A stretch of 64,000 bases of DNA, from positions 434,001 through 498,000 of the forward strand of contig CAVXXB010000008.1 in assembly GCA_963765585.1 (NCBI GenBank), read 5' to 3'. Origin of the DNA: CAVXXB01 sp963765585. GTDB lineage: Bacteria > Calditrichota > Calditrichia > JAJRVZ01. This document shows, one piece after another, positions 19,833 through 29,991 of the stretch (positions within the stretch are counted from its first letter, which is position 1; every line of letters begins with the position of its first letter). The notes below the pieces were generated by a model. It made no database searches, had not been told where the DNA came from, and was given only the letters and a program-made list of their open reading frames with translations. A program made the translations under genes and the position numbers.

Positions 19833-20931
19833 TTACAGGGCATTCAGTGCAAAGGCATACGCACCCAACGCAACTGCTTCACTTGTACCTATTTTGGATA
19901 TTCCAACGCCCACACGGCTCATTGGATCATATAAAATCTTTTTCGAACTGCCTGGAACGGTAATCTCTTTTGATTCCCCTTTTATAAATAATTCCAGATC
20001 ATCTTCATCTTCCAGATTAAACGTACGAACCGCTAAACGACGGTAAGTATCGCCACTAAAATTTCTATAACTGGCATTCATTTCTTCAATCATCTTTGGA
20101 AAAAACAGAGATGCAGCACCGGCGACTCCACCTCCGATCACCCCAATTCCATCAATTAAAGTTAAAACGTTTGCGATTGCATCGCCGAGTACCTCTCCCA
20201 TGCGGTTATATGAACTGAGCGCAGCCTCTTTATTACCCTGAAGTTTTCCTGTGGCAATTTCATAAATCTCTTTCGGAGTTGGAACATCTTTAAAAGGAAT
20301 TCCGACAATTTTGGCATATTCACGCTGAACTGCGCGAATACTCACACCCTCCTCCACATTCATTTCAGGATCCAATTTGTTTCGTAATAACCATACTTCT
20401 CCTGCTCCGGAATTATCACCAATAAATAATTTTCCATTTCGAACAATACCGGCACCAAATCCAGTCCCCAGGGTAAAGCCGACAAGATTATTAAATCTTT
20501 TGGGACTACCAGCATTTTCGAGCAATTGGTTAATATATGGAAGATATCCGGCAATAGCCTCGCCATAACCGTACAGATCGCCATCATTATTTATATAAAC
20601 AGGTAATTTAAATTTTTCTTCGAGCATTGGCCCAAGTGCTATTCCACCGCGAAAACCAGGCAAGTTTCCGAGATTTCCGATTATACCGTTGGGATAATCA
20701 GCCGGTCCGGGAAAAGCAAAGACTGATAGCCACTGGTTTATCCGGCAATCGGCTCTCCAATTGTTCAAACCCATCGACAATTGTATTCAAACATCGTTCC
20801 AGATTATCTGCATTTGAGGGTAACGATATTGGTTCACTAATTTTTTGGCCACCTTGTATAGCAATAAATACAAAGTTTGTACCACCGGCATCCAATGTCA
20901 TTACAGTTCTTTTATCATTTTTATAATCCAT
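19833..20931 (-). CDS. ROK family sugar kinase, frameshifted
   Basis: About 365 residues when joined. It probably phosphorylates glucose, mannose or a related hexose in the cytosol. The ATP-binding loop LDAGGTNFVF is at the start, the catalytic Asp lies in INNDGDLYGYGEA, and GFTLGTGFGAGIV follows. The frame changes at about 20721, where dropping one base joins VAIS to FAFPGPADYPNG, a normal ROK segment. The zinc-binding CxCGxxGC block of many ROK proteins is absent, as in some Bacteroidota hexokinases. With mannose-6-phosphate isomerase (57274-58350) and two sugar permeases it would complete mannose catabolism. That link is inferred. Confidence 0.85.
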
Positions 20932-21006
20932 CTCGATGCTCCATCATTATAGTATATAAGTAATTTGGCTGTAATTGATCTAATAATATCCTGATATCTG
21001 CTTGTC

Positions 21007-22146
21007 TTATGCTGCCTTGCGCCCTCTTAATGAAATAATAAGCAAATATGTAAAGCAGATGACGGGCACAATATATGATAGTGCAAGCATTCCTTTGTCT
21101 ACTAATTCACCCATTACCAAAGGCACCAGGGCGCCTCCGCTGATTGCCATTACCATAAGACCCGAAAGTTCACTGGCACGATCCGGTTTTTCCTCGATTG
21201 TTATAGAGAACAACATGGGCCATATATTCGCGAAACCCAATCCACCGAGGATGACACCAATTACAGTTAAATACTCGATACCTGTCATAATAAAAACGAC
21301 ACCCAGGAGACCCAAGGCGGCAGATATTCTGAAAAATGTATGCGCATTGAGATTGATACTGCCACCAACCAGTCGACCAAATGTTATTGTACTAAAAAAT
21401 ATTGTTGGACCAAGTAACGCCGCTCTGTCCGCGGTAAATCCAAAATTTTCCAGGGTCGGCTTGAGAAAGCGCCCCATGCATACCTCTGCACCCACATATA
21501 AGAATATACCCAATACAGCTAAAGCAAATACGGGCTCTCTCAACAGCCCCAGCGAAGAACCAATACTTGGTGGAATTTCCGCCTTGGTTTCTTCTATTTT
21601 TAATGAGGCAACAAAAATAAATGCCAAAATCATAAATGCCAGAAATACAGGAAAAACACCACGCCAGCCCATGGCAGCAAAAACAGGCAGAATTAATACT
21701 AATCCAACTAAGTATGAAGATCCGGCAGATCCCAGGCCTTTAATTCCCTGAGCCATGGCAAGGTTACGACTATATCGGCCTTCGGCACTAACATCACGCA
21801 TAATGGGATTTCCTGCAACTTGAAGAAATGTTGTACCGATTCCTAATACAAAGATGCAGATCAACAAGACCATAAATCCAGGATTAATAAATGTTGGAAC
21901 AGCCATAGCCACAATATTCAGGCCCAAACCTAAAAGTAAAAGGTTTTTCTTTCCGATACGCGCAGCAAGTACCCCACCGGGCACGCTGAATACCGCAAAG
22001 GCAATAAAAACAAAAAAGGTGAGTAAGGTGGCAATCACAGCACTTAAATTATAGTTTTCCTGGACCGCACTGGCCATAGGCCCCATGGCATCGGCAATTC
22101 CCATAACTAAAAATGCCAAAAATATCGGGAAGGTCTTAAATTTCAT
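21007..22146 (-). CDS. MFS sugar permease (fucose/glucose/galactose:H+ symporter type)
   Basis: A 379-residue inner-membrane protein with about 12 hydrophobic helices. It belongs to the FucP/GluP group of MFS transporters, which import fucose, glucose, galactose or mannose with protons. Typical words are GNPIMRDV after TM4, MAISGGALVPLVMG near TM11, and GGLGFANIWPMLFS. AAGGAG precedes the ATG at ideal spacing. It stands between the ROK kinase and a second sugar transporter, which suggests import of free monosaccharides released by the glycoside hydrolases further upstream. Substrate cannot be set from sequence. Confidence 0.88.
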   Translation of the reverse strand: MKFKTFPIFLAFLVMGIADAMGPMASAVQENYNLSAVIATLLTFFVFIAFAVFSVPGGVLAARIGKKNLLLLGLGLNIVAMAVPTFINPGFMVLLICIFVLGIGTTFLQVAGNPIMRDVSAEGRYSRNLAMAQGIKGLGSAGSSYLVGLVLILPVFAAMGWRGVFPVFLAFMILAFIFVASLKIEETKAEIPPSIGSSLGLLREPVFALAVLGIFLYVGAEVCMGRFLKPTLENFGFTADRAALLGPTIFFSTITFGRLVGGSINLNAHTFFRISAALGLLGVVFIMTGIEYLTVIGVILGGLGFANIWPMLFSITIEEKPDRASELSGLMVMAISGGALVPLVMGELVDKGMLALSYIVPVICFTYLLIISLRGRKAA

Positions 22147-22244
22147 ACTGTTCTCCTTATGGATGTAATTCCGGTTAGTGTTTGATTCCAGGCTTAATAT
22201 AGCGTTTGTTTTTCAATTTATTTGTACCAGGAGTTGAGATTAAA

Positions 22245-23598
22245 TTATCCTATTCCCAATTTTTTCTGTATGTGTTCGAGTGAAATGCCTTTTGTTTCAA
22301 TCATAACATATATTACCCAAAATAACTGTCCGATCATACAAAGAGCATAAAATGCGAATGTATGGCCGCCGGAGACTTCTGCAAATATTGGGAATGTCCA
22401 TGAAATTAATGCTGCCATTACCCAATGTGTAAAACTGCCAAGGGCTTGACCACGTGCACGAACCCGATTGGGGAAAATCTCACTAATGAATACCCAGATC
22501 ACCGCTCCCTGCCCGAATGCATGTGAAGCTATAAATACAATCAGACTTACAAGAACAACTATACTTCCGGTATCCGTGAATTCAGTTCCAAAAGTATAAA
22601 AAGCCCAGGCAGGCTGAACTCAAACTTACTATATATCCAATGGATCCGACGACCATCAATTTTTTTCTGCCAAAATTGTCGATTAACAATAGCGCAAGCA
22701 TCGTAAATATTAAATTAGTGCCTCCAATAGCAACTGTTTGCAGTAAAGCCGATTCTGCGCCTGCTCCGGCCATCTTAAATATATGCGGAGCATAATACAT
22801 TAAAGCATTTATTCCGGACAATTGATTGAACATTGCGATAGATACGGCCAGAAGTATCGGTTTTATGTATTTTTTACAATAAAATGGTTCGTTTAACTGA
22901 TGATGTTCTAAATCGAGTGACTTTTGAATTTCATTAACTTCTTCTCCAATACTGCCGGAATCAGTACCACAGTTTTCTAATACTATTTTAGCTTCGTCAA
23001 CTCTGCCAACCGCTATTAACCAGCGGGGACTCTTAGGATTTAAAATTAAGAGAAAGAAAAATATAAAAGCAGGAACTGCTTCAACTCCGAACATCCATCT
23101 CCATTCTATTGCACCTAAACTCAGGCCTGATATCACATAATTAGAAAAGAAAGCCAGGAGAATACCAAAGACAATATTGAATTGAGTGAGTGCAACCAGC
23201 CTGCCTCGATATTTAGCCGGAGATATTTCTGCTATATACATTGGAGAAACAACTGAGGCACCGCCTACACCCAAACCGCCAATCAATCTAAAAAATAAAA
23301 ATGAATACCAATCCCACGCAAGTGCAGTACCCAAGGCAGAAACAAAATAGAGTACTGCTAAAACATAAAGAATATTTTTTCTGCCATATTTATCTGTCGG
23401 CCTGCCAACAGTAATTGCCCCAATTATTGTCCCTATGAGAGCGCTGGCAACGGTAAACCCCAACCAAAAACTTGACAAATCGTATGTTTGTGCCAGCCAA
23501 TGAGTGGTGCCAGAGATTACAGCCGTATCAAATCCAAAAAGCAATCCACCGAGTGAAGCAATTAGTGAATATAAAAAAACATTCTTTTGAGTTTTCAT
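22245..23598 (-). CDS. MFS sugar porter (XylE/GLUT-like), frameshifted
   Basis: About 450 residues when joined. Sugar porter signatures are present: GGLLFGFDTAVISG in TM1, RPTDKYGRK, RLIGGLGVGGASVVSPMYIA, LNPKSPRWL, FNQLSGINALMYYAPHIF in TM7 and ETKGISLEHIQ at the end. The first frame stops at 22582, yet the missing TM10 region (AWAFYTFGTEF, then ASHAFGQGAVIW) is encoded in another frame. The shift lies at about 22604-22615, and the length of 3n+1 fits one extra base. It probably imports a hexose or pentose by proton symport. Together with the neighbouring FucP-type permease it gives the locus two monosaccharide routes. Confidence 0.87.
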
Positions 23599-23965
23599 TA
23601 ACTTTTTCTCGAATTGTTATATTTTAAATCAAAGGGAATTTATTACATTTGATATACAATTTTTAAATTATCATAATTGTTAATATACAATATTTCGCCT
23701 ACATTTGAAAAATAATTTTGCTCGATTCTTATTAAATTTTATATGTATTATAGGTTTTTCTTTTATGCACTTAAAGCAATTTTTGGACTAAACAATATCT
23801 TTTGTAACAATTGTGGTAAACAGAGTCAAAGTAGGTAGGAGGGCAAGAAATAGTCAATAATTATCGCAGCAGGGCGAATCAATCTTGATGGAAATTGCTT
23901 CATTGTCTGCCGTACAACGGGCCCCTTGCCATAACATTAAAATGTGCTAATGTGTGTGAATCATT
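23599..23965. other. AT-rich spacer without recognisable gene
   Basis: This 367-base spacer lies between the GH3 remnant and the sugar porter start. Its right half (23600-23770) is very AT-rich and could hold the promoter of the transporter-kinase group, but no promoter element stands out. The left half has higher GC and short frames that match nothing I know. Confidence 0.5.
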
Positions 23966-25318
23966 TTACTGATTGCGATAGTCAACCAGGAACAGGGTCG
24001 ATTGTGATTCCGGTGCGCCCAGCTGTCTGGCCCTGGCATTTGGTAAAGCGCTTCCCACACAGATTTTTAACTCATATATTTCTTTATAAACTTCTCCATT
24101 ATCATCATATATCTCTAAATCTTTTTTTTTGAGTCTAAATAAAACTTTTTTCTTTTCACCAGATTTTAGATAAACCCTCTGAAATCCTTTTAATGTTGAA
24201 ACAGGTGTTAAAAACGGAACATCCACAGCCGATACATTATATTTGAAAGTCGTATAGCTAAGACCAAATCCAAAGGGGTATAGAATATCACCTTGGAAAT
24301 ATCGATATGTTTGTTTACTTCCGGAAATAGTATAATCTTTAAAATCTGCCAGTTGATCTGTTGAAGAGTATACAGATGCGGGAAGTTTCCCTGAAGGAGA
24401 AATATCTCCAAATAACACATCTGCAACTGCATTGCCGCCCTGCTCGCCGGGATACCAGGCCCATATAATAGCATCGGCCAAATCATGTACTTCCGGTATT
24501 GCCAGCGCACTTCCTGAACAGTCCACCACAATCAAGGGTTTGTCATTACAGGCTTTACGCAGTTCACGCAGGTAAATCATCTGGCTCTCAGGCAATTCAA
24601 TTTTATCACGATCCCCACCCGTTTTTGAGAAAGGTGTATCGCCGTCCTCACCCTCGTAAAGGCCTGATAAACCAATTACGGCAATGGCTGCATCAGCATC
24701 CCTGGCATTCCATACCTGACCGGTTTTGATATTTGCAGGCTCCTGTTCCAGAAGAATAATTTTTTCATATCTGACGACGGATGTGCTTGATACCTTTTTG
24801 GCTATAAATTCCGGAAAATGGGATTCCGGTTCAGGATCAAACATGCCCAGCCTAAACCGTATCGCAAGTTGTTTTGCCAGAGCAGCAGATTCAACTTTAT
24901 CCCCGGTAATTTTATGATTTGCATGCAGATCATTTAAGGCACCACAGTCTGAAACAACATAGCCGCCAAAATTCCACTTGTTTCTAAGTATATCGATCAG
25001 ATATGTTGAACTGCCACAGCAGGCTTCCGAATTCAGCCGGTTATAAGCACACATCACACCGGCAACGCCTTCATCGACAAGCCGTTTAAATGCGGGTAAA
25101 TATGTTTCATTTAGATCCTTGAGATTTGATTTAGCATCAAATGTATGTCTAACGTTCTCCGGTCCGTTATGAACTGCAAAATGTTTAGCACAAGCAGCGA
25201 TTTTAAGATATTTTTCATTTTTCCCCTGCAATCCGCGAACAAATGCCGCACCCATCTCACCGGTTAAAAATGGATCCTCGCCATACGTCTCATATCCTCT
25301 GCCCTCGATTGATAATTT
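23966..25318 (-). pseudogene. Glycoside hydrolase family 3 remnant, 5'-truncated with internal deletions
   Basis: The open frame of about 450 residues starts inside the GH3 barrel at GRGYETYGEDPFLTG, only a few bases after the GH92 stop. The signal peptide and first part of the barrel are missing. The nucleophile region GGYVVSDCGAL is kept. Compared with the family from memory, about 40 residues are missing between ESAALA and IRFRLGMFDP, and about 110 between IAKKVSST and IKTGQVWNARDADAAIAV. The second domain is present (LPASVYSS, LYPFGFGLSYTTF), as is a fibronectin III-like end. GH3 enzymes usually have 700-870 residues. The product is unlikely to be active; a misassembly could look the same. 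Confidence 0.8.
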
Positions 25319-25322
25319 TCAC

Positions 25323-27560
25323 TTAAATTTTAACCGGTTTGTTGCCCATTACAAATTTCAATAATCCGCCGCTCATTATTTGCCGGTGGTTTATTGTAGA
25401 ATTTTTATATTTCTTTCCATTCAATTCAATTTCCTGAATATAAATATTATCCGGACTATTGTTTTCTGTTTCGATCGTAAATTTCTTTCCACCCGGTAAG
25501 CTGATGGTTGCCCTGTCAAATATTGGACTTCCGAAGACATATTCCTGCGATGCCGGAAATACAGGGTAGAAACCCAGCGATGAAAGTACATACCAGGCAG
25601 ACATCTGACCACAATCTTCATTTCCGATCACACCATCCGGATCATCATGGTAAAATTCCTTCATAATATAGCGAACTTTTTCTGCCGTTTTCCACTGCTG
25701 ACCGGCCGATGCATATAAATAGGCAATATGATGACTCGGCTCGTTGCCGTGTGCATACTGGCCAATAATACCGGTCAGATCTACCAGAACCTCTTCTTCA
25801 TCTTCCAGTGAAATTGTAAAGAAACTATCCAGGCGGGTAATAAACATTTCTTTACCGCCCAGTAATTCGATCAAACCGGGAACATCATGAGGTGCCAGCC
25901 ATAGATATTGCCAGGCATTTCCTTCCGCATAATCCTTTGCAAACGATCGTTTGGAGATAATTGGATCAAACATTGGATTCCAGCTGCCATCGCTCATTAC
26001 CCCCCGGAAAAATCCAACCGACTTATCATAATATAGCTGATAGTTTTTTGCTCGTTTGCTGAAATATTCATAATCTTCCTCTTTACCTAATGCCTTTGCC
26101 ATCAGCGCAGTACTTCCGTCAGATATCGCCAATTCCATTGCCTGGGCCACGGATCTATGAATTTCTCCATCGGATGGGATTGGTTTCATTTCTTTTAAAT
26201 AATCCAGACCTTCAATATCTAACATTGAAGTGGTTTTAATAGCATCATATGCGCGTTCAACATCAAATCCACGGTAGCCTTTAAGATATGCTTCGGCAAT
26301 CACCTGCAAACTGCTGATCCCGACCATGGTTTTTGTTTCATATCCATGCAGATGCCAGATGGGTAAATAGCCCTGCTCATCAAATATTGCCAGCATAGTG
26401 TTTACAAAATCATCCACCCGATTGGGTTGCAATATGGTAAAAAGTGGATGCGCCGCCCGGTAAGTATCCCAAAGTGAAAGCACAGTATAGTTTGTAAAAT
26501 CCGGATTCTTATAAACCTTATTATCGGCCCCACGATAATCGCTATTATGATCATTGAACAATGAAGGATGCATATAGGAATGATAAAGTGCGGTGTAGAA
26601 AATCCTTTTATCGGCTTCATTTTTTGTTTCAATTGTGACATTTGATAACTCGGCATTCCATTTTTCGCGAGCTGAGGCAACCACACCGTCAAAATTCCAA
26701 TCGGGAATTTCTTTTTCTATATTAGCGAGTGCATTTTTCTCACTAACCGGCGATATACCCACTTTTAATTCGATTCTGTCAGGGGAAGATGTAAAACTAA
26801 TCAAACCTTTCAGAGAAGTGACATCTTTATTATCTTTGCTTACCGGCTTCGTTTCATCAAACAGTTTTAACTCAGGGATCGGAATCGAACTTTTAATAGC
26901 AAAGAATACCTGCTGCTCTTTCGCCCATCCCGAAGAAAAACGGCGTCCTATAATCGTGTATTCATCAATACGGACTAATGAAGCCTCGGTGGTCCGGTCA
27001 TTAATCCCTTCCTTAAGATCGATAATTATATGTGCATTTTGTTTTTCAGGAAAAAAATAACGGTGATAACCGACCCGCTCTGTAGCAGCTAATTCAACCC
27101 GTACACCATTATCCATTCTTACGGAATAATAACCAGGTTTAACTTTTTCATTTTCATGACTAAACTTGGAGAGATAACCACCATGTGGATATTCCTGAGT
27201 TCCTTTATCCAGTCTCACATCCCCGGTAAAGGGCATGATCAGTACATCGGCCAGATCTCCTATCCCGGTACCGCTTAAGTGCAGCTGGGAAAAACCGATA
27301 ATCAGGCTGTCAGAGTAATGATATCCGGAACACCAGTCCCATCCTTTATAGATATTATTTGGACCTATTTGCACTGCACCAAATGGCACATTTGCACCTA
27401 CAAAGACATGACCATGACCTCCGGATCCAATTAATGGATCGACATAGTCTACCGGTTGCATCCTGTTATTATTCGCATTGCATCCAAATAGATTTGAGAT
27501 CATAACAAAAAAACTGATCAGCAATAAAATCGTTTTTTGTTTAAATTGAGATTGCATCAT
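25323..27560 (-). CDS. GH92 alpha-mannosidase, lipoprotein
   Basis: 745 residues from the ATG at 27560, chosen because GAGGAG lies upstream and the sequence then opens directly into a lipoprotein signal with lipobox LFGC. GH92 enzymes are calcium-dependent exo-alpha-mannosidases. Signatures are clear: YVDPLIGSGGHGHVFVGA, PFGAVQIGP, YHYSDSLIIGFSQLHLSGTG, EGNAWQYLWLAPHDVPGL, GNEPSHHIAYLY and GNEDCGQMSAWYVLSSLGFY. The length is normal. It should be tethered to the envelope and trim alpha-mannan. Its stop lies within a few bases of the GH3 remnant. Confidence 0.95.
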   Translation of the reverse strand: MMQSQFKQKTILLLISFFVMISNLFGCNANNNRMQPVDYVDPLIGSGGHGHVFVGANVPFGAVQIGPNNIYKGWDWCSGYHYSDSLIIGFSQLHLSGTGIGDLADVLIMPFTGDVRLDKGTQEYPHGGYLSKFSHENEKVKPGYYSVRMDNGVRVELAATERVGYHRYFFPEKQNAHIIIDLKEGINDRTTEASLVRIDEYTIIGRRFSSGWAKEQQVFFAIKSSIPIPELKLFDETKPVSKDNKDVTSLKGLISFTSSPDRIELKVGISPVSEKNALANIEKEIPDWNFDGVVASAREKWNAELSNVTIETKNEADKRIFYTALYHSYMHPSLFNDHNSDYRGADNKVYKNPDFTNYTVLSLWDTYRAAHPLFTILQPNRVDDFVNTMLAIFDEQGYLPIWHLHGYETKTMVGISSLQVIAEAYLKGYRGFDVERAYDAIKTTSMLDIEGLDYLKEMKPIPSDGEIHRSVAQAMELAISDGSTALMAKALGKEEDYEYFSKRAKNYQLYYDKSVGFFRGVMSDGSWNPMFDPIISKRSFAKDYAEGNAWQYLWLAPHDVPGLIELLGGKEMFITRLDSFFTISLEDEEEVLVDLTGIIGQYAHGNEPSHHIAYLYASAGQQWKTAEKVRYIMKEFYHDDPDGVIGNEDCGQMSAWYVLSSLGFYPVFPASQEYVFGSPIFDRATISLPGGKKFTIETENNSPDNIYIQEIELNGKKYKNSTINHRQIMSGGLLKFVMGNKPVKI

Positions 27561-27683
27561 CGCTAAACTCCTCGCAGTGATATGAAAGTGTTTTATACGT
27601 ATTCTCATAATCAATCCTTTATATCTTTCTAATTAATAATTTCAATTATTTGAACATGGAAAACTGCCTAAGCAGTCGATAAT

Positions 27684-29888
27684 TTATTTCTGAATATTGG
27701 ATCTGCCGAGATAATCCTGATAAATACAGTCTATCTGAAAACCATCCACACCTGCTTTAATAAGTCGCTCAACATCATAGCGCGCCTCTGCACGGTGCTT
27801 TTTTTCTGAATACCGGAATGTATTTATTGCCGGTATAACCAGAGCGCCATTTTCCTGTACAGGTTTAACAAGATCTAAAGGCCAGGTCTCCGGGACTCCA
27901 AACCAGTAATAGCCACTGAGATCAGGCGAAGCACCCTGTTTCACCTTTTCCAGCAGATCCTCGGGAAGCGTTATCAGAACTTTATCCTGCAAATATTTTC
28001 GCGTTCGGGAGCGACCGAGTGTCATACATGCCTTATCCAGTTGGTATTTTTCAATCAGGCCCAAAATACGTTTGTAAAACAAATCGCTACCCTCCCCGGA
28101 TTTTATATCGAACATGACACCAAGGTTGAGTGAACTGCACAGGCCGAGCATTATATCCAACGAGGTAATGGTCTGATCACTATTCAGGAAATGGATTTGT
28201 GAGACGGCATCTAATGTAAGGTCAGAGATTCTGCCATCAATCCCACACGCATTTAACATGTTCTCATCATGAAAAACAACCGGGTAATGATCCTGGCTTT
28301 CCCTGACATCCAGTTCAACCATATCATAGCGATAAGCAGCTGCCATTTTAACGGCCATCTGGGAACACTCCGGCACATCCGGAAATACCACCCCGCCGCG
28401 ATGGGCAATCAGGATTGGACTGCGGGCACGAACCGCATCAGTATCCCACACATTTATAAGTTCAGGAAGCGGGATAATCCGGGGGACTATCGCTTTGGAG
28501 ACCGGTGTGCTTCTTCCATCTATTTTGTATTTCTCGAGCAATCCGGACAATTTTATGGCAATATCCATATTTTCACTATAGACATTTTCTTTTTCAGAAG
28601 GATCCCTGGCAAGATTATACAAGCGATCGTTGCCAATCAGTTTCCATTCCCCTTGCCGGATGAAAAGGTCTGTATTATCCGGTCTGCCGATAAAATCTTC
28701 ACGAATTGGTTTATCAACATCTTTGATATATAAAGCATTCAATATATTATAACTGTCTTCGGCCACATTATCGGGCAAAGGTTCACCAACCAGAGCAGCA
28801 AAAGTAGCTAACATATCTGTGGTGGATATAATTTGAGCACATTTGGAATCCGGTTCGATGACCCCGGGCCAACTTGCAATAAATGGCATGCGGTGTCCAC
28901 CCTCCCAGGCGTCAAATTTCATTCCGCGGTACAAAGATGTAGCCCGGTGGCCATAGGTTTCGATATCAACCGGCCACCACACCGGGCCATTATCGCTGGT
29001 AAAGAAAATGAGTGTATTTTCCCGTAATCCGTTGTCATACACTGCCTGAACAACGCTTCCAATCGCATTATCATTTTCGGAAACCCAATCGCCATAATCT
29101 CCTGCATCAGATGTTCCCTTGAATCTTTCAGAAGCCAACCAGGGTGTGTGCGGAGAAGCAAGCGCTAAATAGAGAAAGAATGGTGATGAGTTATTTGCCG
29201 CTTCTTTAATAAATTCAATGGATTTTTGAGTAAAATTTGACAGTACTTGATCATGTTTAAAATCCGGAGCAACTTTACCTTCCCGCCAGAAAGGACCCTG
29301 CCAGCCATTCTTACCATAGCCCTCACTGGCTGCCACATCTTCGGTGGGCGGTTGCACTGCATGCCTATTTTCAATGTAGTAATAATCTGCCTGGTCAAGT
29401 GAGCGACTGATACCGAAATAGTAATCAAATCCGCGATCAACCGGACCACCCTTCAGATTATTATAATCGCTGTAATCAAATCCCAGATGCCATTTACCTA
29501 CCATTGCGGTGCGGTATCCGTTTTTTTGCAGCACAGAGGCAATCGTCCAGCGATTCTCTTCAATCAGAGGCTCACTCTGCCATTTAAAACTTCCAGCTCT
29601 GAACGGATAGCGGCCTGTCAGCAGACCATAACGCGATGTAACACAGGATGAACCTGGCACATGGGCATCTGTAAACATCATACCGGATGCGGCTAACTTG
29701 TCAAGACGAGGTGTTTCAATTTTTGAATCCGGATTGAAGGCTTTGACATCGCCATATCCCATATCATCGGCCATGATAAAGATGATATTCGGCAATTTCT
29801 GAGTCTGCTGTGCATGTACATTTATGGTCAGCAAAGAAAGAACCATCACAACGCTAAGCCACCATTTAATCAAAAATTTACTTTTCAT
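27684..29888 (-). CDS. Secreted sulfatase fused to a glycerophosphodiester phosphodiesterase domain
   Basis: 734 residues, signal peptide to about 26. Residues 33-450 are a type I sulfatase: IIFIMADDMGYGD (metal site), CVTSRYGLLTGRYPFR (formylglycine motif, with Thr in place of the usual Pro), GKWHLGF and FFTSDNGP. From about 487 to the end is a GDPD-like TIM barrel: LIAHRGG, MVELDVRES and VVFHDENM carry the HRG, ExD and HD catalytic residues; it ends DGFQIDCIYQDYLG. Both active sites look complete. The frame is uninterrupted across the join. One protein could thus remove a sulfate ester and cleave a phosphodiester on the same glycan or lipid. The sulfatase must be activated by a maturase not found in this window. 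Confidence 0.92.
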   Translation of the reverse strand: MKSKFLIKWWLSVVMVLSLLTINVHAQQTQKLPNIIFIMADDMGYGDVKAFNPDSKIETPRLDKLAASGMMFTDAHVPGSSCVTSRYGLLTGRYPFRAGSFKWQSEPLIEENRWTIASVLQKNGYRTAMVGKWHLGFDYSDYNNLKGGPVDRGFDYYFGISRSLDQADYYYIENRHAVQPPTEDVAASEGYGKNGWQGPFWREGKVAPDFKHDQVLSNFTQKSIEFIKEAANNSSPFFLYLALASPHTPWLASERFKGTSDAGDYGDWVSENDNAIGSVVQAVYDNGLRENTLIFFTSDNGPVWWPVDIETYGHRATSLYRGMKFDAWEGGHRMPFIASWPGVIEPDSKCAQIISTTDMLATFAALVGEPLPDNVAEDSYNILNALYIKDVDKPIREDFIGRPDNTDLFIRQGEWKLIGNDRLYNLARDPSEKENVYSENMDIAIKLSGLLEKYKIDGRSTPVSKAIVPRIIPLPELINVWDTDAVRARSPILIAHRGGVVFPDVPECSQMAVKMAAAYRYDMVELDVRESQDHYPVVFHDENMLNACGIDGRISDLTLDAVSQIHFLNSDQTITSLDIMLGLCSSLNLGVMFDIKSGEGSDLFYKRILGLIEKYQLDKACMTLGRSRTRKYLQDKVLITLPEDLLEKVKQGASPDLSGYYWFGVPETWPLDLVKPVQENGALVIPAINTFRYSEKKHRAEARYDVERLIKAGVDGFQIDCIYQDYLGRSNIQK

Positions 29889-29920
29889 ATATAGGCCTTC
29901 ATTTTACAAAAAACAATTTG

Positions 29921-29969
29921 AGGAGATTGCTTCAGCGTCCCGATTAAATCGGGACTTCTCGCAATGACA
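29921..29969. repeat. REP-like palindrome
   Basis: A perfect 8-bp stem GTCCCGAT/ATCGGGAC at 29937-29955, flanked by GAGATTGC and GCAATGAC, lies between two sulfatase genes. The outer GAGATTGC/GCAATGAC frame is typical of REP-like units in many genomes. Confidence 0.6.
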
Positions 29970-29991
29970 AGTAAACGTTAGTCAGTTTTCA

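Noticed and set aside
21002..21751. 249-codon open frame on the plus strand
   Set aside because: Antisense to the MFS permease; the low-complexity Pro/Asn/Lys-rich translation is typical of the reverse of membrane helices.
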